DNA of 6,495 nucleotides from Candidatus Margulisiibacteriota bacterium (GTDB lineage: Bacteria; Margulisbacteria; WOR-1; JAUWWO01). Below, piece by piece: positions 4,875 to 6,495 of the stretch. The DNA lies in contig JAUWWO010000029.1 of the NCBI GenBank assembly GCA_030616825.1, positions 1-6,495 of the forward strand, read 5' to 3'. Made by a program: the position numbers and the translations under genes. Positions within the stretch are counted from its first letter, which is position 1, and every line of letters starts with the position of its first letter. The notes beneath the pieces are model-generated. The model saw nothing but the letters and a program-made list of their open reading frames with translations, was not told the DNA's origin and searched no databases.

Positions 4875-5636
4875 TTAAAAACTCAAATACCAACTGACCA
4901 TATCACTTCCAAAGAATATGTAAAGAAGAGCTCCTCCTGCGATCATCGGCCCAAATGGAATTTCCTCTCCAAATTTTTTTAACCTGAAAATGAGTAATCC
5001 GCTTCCAATGATCCCGCCGATCAGGGCGGAGGCAAAAAGAGAGACAAGAACTCCACTCAACCCGAGTGTTGCGCCTATCATCATGGATAACATCGCATCA
5101 CCACTTCCCATTGCCTCACGCCTAAAGATAAGTTTAGCAGCCCTTGCGAGAATAAACATAAACCCAAAGCCAAAAGCCGCACCAAAAAGAGATCCTGGAA
5201 CACCACTTCTAAATCCGGATAAAATAAGTCCAAAGATCGTCCCGGGGATGGTAACGGAGTCCGGTATTTCCATAAAGTTTACATCCACAAAAGCAGCGAT
5301 AAGGAGCAATGAAACCAAAACCATGAAAGATACAGCTTCCAAAGTAATAGAGTACTTTAAGAAAATGAGAAGAAAAAGAATAGCCGTGGTAAGTTCAACA
5401 ATAGGATACTGGAGGGAGATCGGAGCCCCACAATATCTACATCTGCCTCGTGTAAGCAAAAAGCCAAGGAGGGGTATGAGATCTATTGGAGACAGGGCCC
5501 TTCCACATAAAGGACAGCGAGAAGCTGGATGAATGATAGACTGGCCTCTCGGTAATCTGTAAATGCATACGTTCAAGAAACTGCCAACTGAAAGACCCAG
5601 CAAAAGGACAAAAAATGACGAGATTATCTTAAGCAA
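4875..5636 (-). CDS. pilD: Type IV prepilin peptidase / N-methyltransferase
   Basis: The 253-residue polytopic inner-membrane enzyme cleaves the leader peptide of type IV prepilins or type II secretion pseudopilins and N-methylates the new N-terminus. It begins with the family's membrane segment and GSFLNVCIYRLPRG (18-31). The cytoplasmic zinc-binding domain follows with two CxxC pairs (C41/C44 and C66/C69), so the bifunctional form is expected. The A24 protease domain contains the two catalytic aspartates, D118 in the FVDVNFMEIPD segment and D180 in GSGDAML. About seven or eight hydrophobic segments are visible and the length is normal. The start is TTG 5636, because an in-frame TAA lies directly before it. 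Its likely Shine-Dalgarno, AAGGAG (5656-5651), is 14 nt away. It heads an operon with divIC and yabR, and is divergent from a pilB-type ATPase. Confidence 0.95.
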   Translation of the reverse strand: MLKIISSFFVLLLGLSVGSFLNVCIYRLPRGQSIIHPASRCPLCGRALSPIDLIPLLGFLLTRGRCRYCGAPISLQYPIVELTTAILFLLIFLKYSITLEAVSFMVLVSLLLIAAFVDVNFMEIPDSVTIPGTIFGLILSGFRSGVPGSLFGAAFGFGFMFILARAAKLIFRREAMGSGDAMLSMMIGATLGLSGVLVSLFASALIGGIIGSGLLIFRLKKFGEEIPFGPMIAGGALLYIFFGSDMVSWYLSF

Positions 5637-5662
5637 TTAGTCTAAACTTGAACTCCTTTTTC

Positions 5663-5691
5663 TTGACAATTAAACTAAAAAATTATATATT
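5663..5691 (+). promoter_or_regulatory. Sigma-70-type promoter for the pilB-like gene
   Basis: A perfect -35 TTGACA (5663-5668) is followed after exactly 17 bp by a -10 of TATATT (5686-5691). Transcription should begin near 5698, giving a leader of about 40 nt before the TTG start at 5739. Its -10 overlaps that of the opposite-strand promoter by 2 bp. Confidence 0.75.
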
Positions 5692-5710
5692 GGGACAAAT
5701 GTAAAGTCAA
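5682..5710 (-). promoter_or_regulatory. Sigma-70-type promoter for the pilD-divIC-yabR operon
   Basis: On the minus strand TTGACT (5710-5705) is followed after exactly 17 bp by a perfect -10 TATAAT (5687-5682). The start point should lie near 5675. The leader of about 40 nt contains AAGGAG (5656-5651) ahead of the pilD start. The element shares its core with the plus-strand promoter, so only one polymerase could occupy the site at a time. Confidence 0.75.
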
Positions 5711-5738
5711 GGTTTTTTGGAAATGCAGGTGTGGAACT

Positions 5739-6495
5739 TTGGCAGCTAAAAAAAGAAAATCCCTAGGGGAGAGCCTTGTTGAACAAAAGCTCATAAGCGA
5801 AGAGGCCCTGAAGCGGGCCATAGCCGAGAGCGAGAAAACTGGCGAACTCCTTCGAAGAAGTCTTGTAAAACTGGAGATGGTAAGTGAAGAAGACATCATT
5901 GCTTTCTATGAAGAGCAACTTGGCATCCCACATGTAGACCTCTCCAACTACCTAATTGATCAAAAAACGATTAAACTCGTCCCGGAATCCCTTGCGAGGC
6001 GGTACCACGTTATCCCCCTGTTCAAAACAGGAGACACCCTGACCCTTGCAATGGACGACCCGCTGAATGTCATAGCTCTAGACGATCTCAAGTTAAAAAT
6101 CGGCTACATCATAGAACCAGTGGTAGCAAGTGAGGTCGACATCAAACAGAGTATAAACCAATATTATGGAACAGGGGATTCAATCGACGAGGTAATAAAA
6201 ACCATCGACACCGAAGAAATGATTACCATAACCGGAAAAGAAGAGGAGCTCTCGCTGGAGAAACTTCATGATTTGGCAGAAGAAGCACCAATAATAAAAC
6301 TGGTAAACCTCATAATAATGCAATCCTTAAGGGACAGAGCTTCCGACATCCACATAGAACCCGAGCATGAATCATTGAGAGTACGGGTAAGAGTCGACGG
6401 GATCATGCATGATACGACACGAATACCAAAACACCTGCAGGCAGCAGTTATTTCTAGAACAAAAATAATGTCTGACCTCAATATCGCGATTAAAA
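5739..6495 (+). CDS. pilB: PilB/GspE-type pilus assembly or secretion ATPase, 3'-truncated by the window
   Basis: The frame is open from TTG 5739 to the window end, giving 252 residues of an expected 550 or more. The N-terminal part (about 7-145) is a GspE-N/MshEN-type domain, beginning KSLGESLVEQKLISEEALKRA and containing LGIPHVDLSNYLI (61-73) and LTLAMDDPLNVIALDDLK (101-118). The start of the hexameric ATPase region follows, with APIIKLVNLIIMQSLRDRASDIHIEP (183-208) and the VRVRVDG strand (215-221), typical of GspE/PilB. The Walker motifs and tetracysteine region lie beyond the window. The enzyme powers pilin or pseudopilin polymerisation at the inner membrane. TTG 5739 is chosen because AGGTG (5728-5732) lies 6 nt upstream and no in-frame ATG or GTG precedes it. 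PilB of type IV pili and GspE of type II secretion cannot be told apart from this portion. Confidence 0.93.
   Translation, partial: MAAKKRKSLGESLVEQKLISEEALKRAIAESEKTGELLRRSLVKLEMVSEEDIIAFYEEQLGIPHVDLSNYLIDQKTIKLVPESLARRYHVIPLFKTGDTLTLAMDDPLNVIALDDLKLKIGYIIEPVVASEVDIKQSINQYYGTGDSIDEVIKTIDTEEMITITGKEEELSLEKLHDLAEEAPIIKLVNLIIMQSLRDRASDIHIEPEHESLRVRVRVDGIMHDTTRIPKHLQAAVISRTKIMSDLNIAIK

Noticed and set aside
4497..4982. Plus-strand open frame opposite divIC and yabR
   Set aside because: The product has no recognisable motif, and the minus-strand frames encode clear DivIC and S1 proteins over the same bases.
4990..5532. Long plus-strand open frame opposite the prepilin peptidase
   Set aside because: It is antisense to an unambiguous PilD with all catalytic residues, and its proline/lysine-rich translation looks like an antisense shadow.
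5718..5733. A second sigma-54 promoter before the pilB-like gene
   Set aside because: TGG is present, but the -12 position reads GT instead of GC after the 10-nt spacing, and a strong sigma-70 promoter already explains the gene.
1..6495. CRISPR array, insertion sequence, phage or toxin-antitoxin genes
   Set aside because: No regularly spaced direct repeats, transposase, integrase or toxin-like frames are visible on either strand.

Overview
The window is a bacterial chromosome segment of moderate, slightly AT-rich composition with tightly packed genes. A sigma-54-type promoter, an NtrC-family response regulator, type IV pilus/type II secretion assembly genes, a divIC-yabR gene pair and frequent TTG start codons are all visible. 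The gene content does not fix the phylum. The pilus genes, sigma-54 and interspersed GAAGC-containing palindrome would suit a diderm or uncultivated candidate-phylum bacterium, but that is a weak inference.

Left part (1-2028, + strand): the 3' part of a zf-TFIIB-type zinc-ribbon protein, then a compact three-gene operon with 1-2 nt gaps. It encodes a soluble YbjQ-family protein, a membrane-anchored YbjQ-family protein and a membrane-anchored M48 zinc metalloprotease. This looks like an envelope or protein quality-control module.

Middle (2029-3918, + strand): a 161-bp intergenic region holds a good -24/-12 (sigma-54) promoter, and a cluster of TGCA-containing half-sites lies 110-160 bp upstream of its predicted start. 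It drives an unrecognised 118-aa protein and, 4 nt later, an NtrC-type response regulator. The regulator has intact receiver and Fis-type DNA-binding domains, but its AAA+ domain has lost nearly every catalytic residue: Walker A is degenerate, the Walker B acids are gone, GAFTGA is replaced, and the arginine fingers and sensor II arginine are missing. It looks like a pseudo-enhancer-binding protein encoded behind a sigma-54 promoter, and this is the most interesting feature of the window.

Convergent boundary (3919-4108): an intact tRNA-Leu(UAA) on the minus strand begins 2 nt from the regulator's stop codon. Just upstream of it is what appears to be the 5' half of another tRNA-Leu gene, interrupted by a short GC-rich palindromic repeat and cut off inside the anticodon loop.

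Right part (4109-6495): a minus-strand operon runs prepilin peptidase (pilD-like), DivIC/FtsB-like division protein and YabR-like S1 RNA-binding protein. A pilB/gspE-type assembly ATPase, cut by the window end, runs divergently on the plus strand. The two transcription units start from face-to-face sigma-70 promoters, each with 17-bp spacing, whose -10 boxes overlap. This implies that the prepilin-processing and pilus-motor genes share one piece of promoter DNA.
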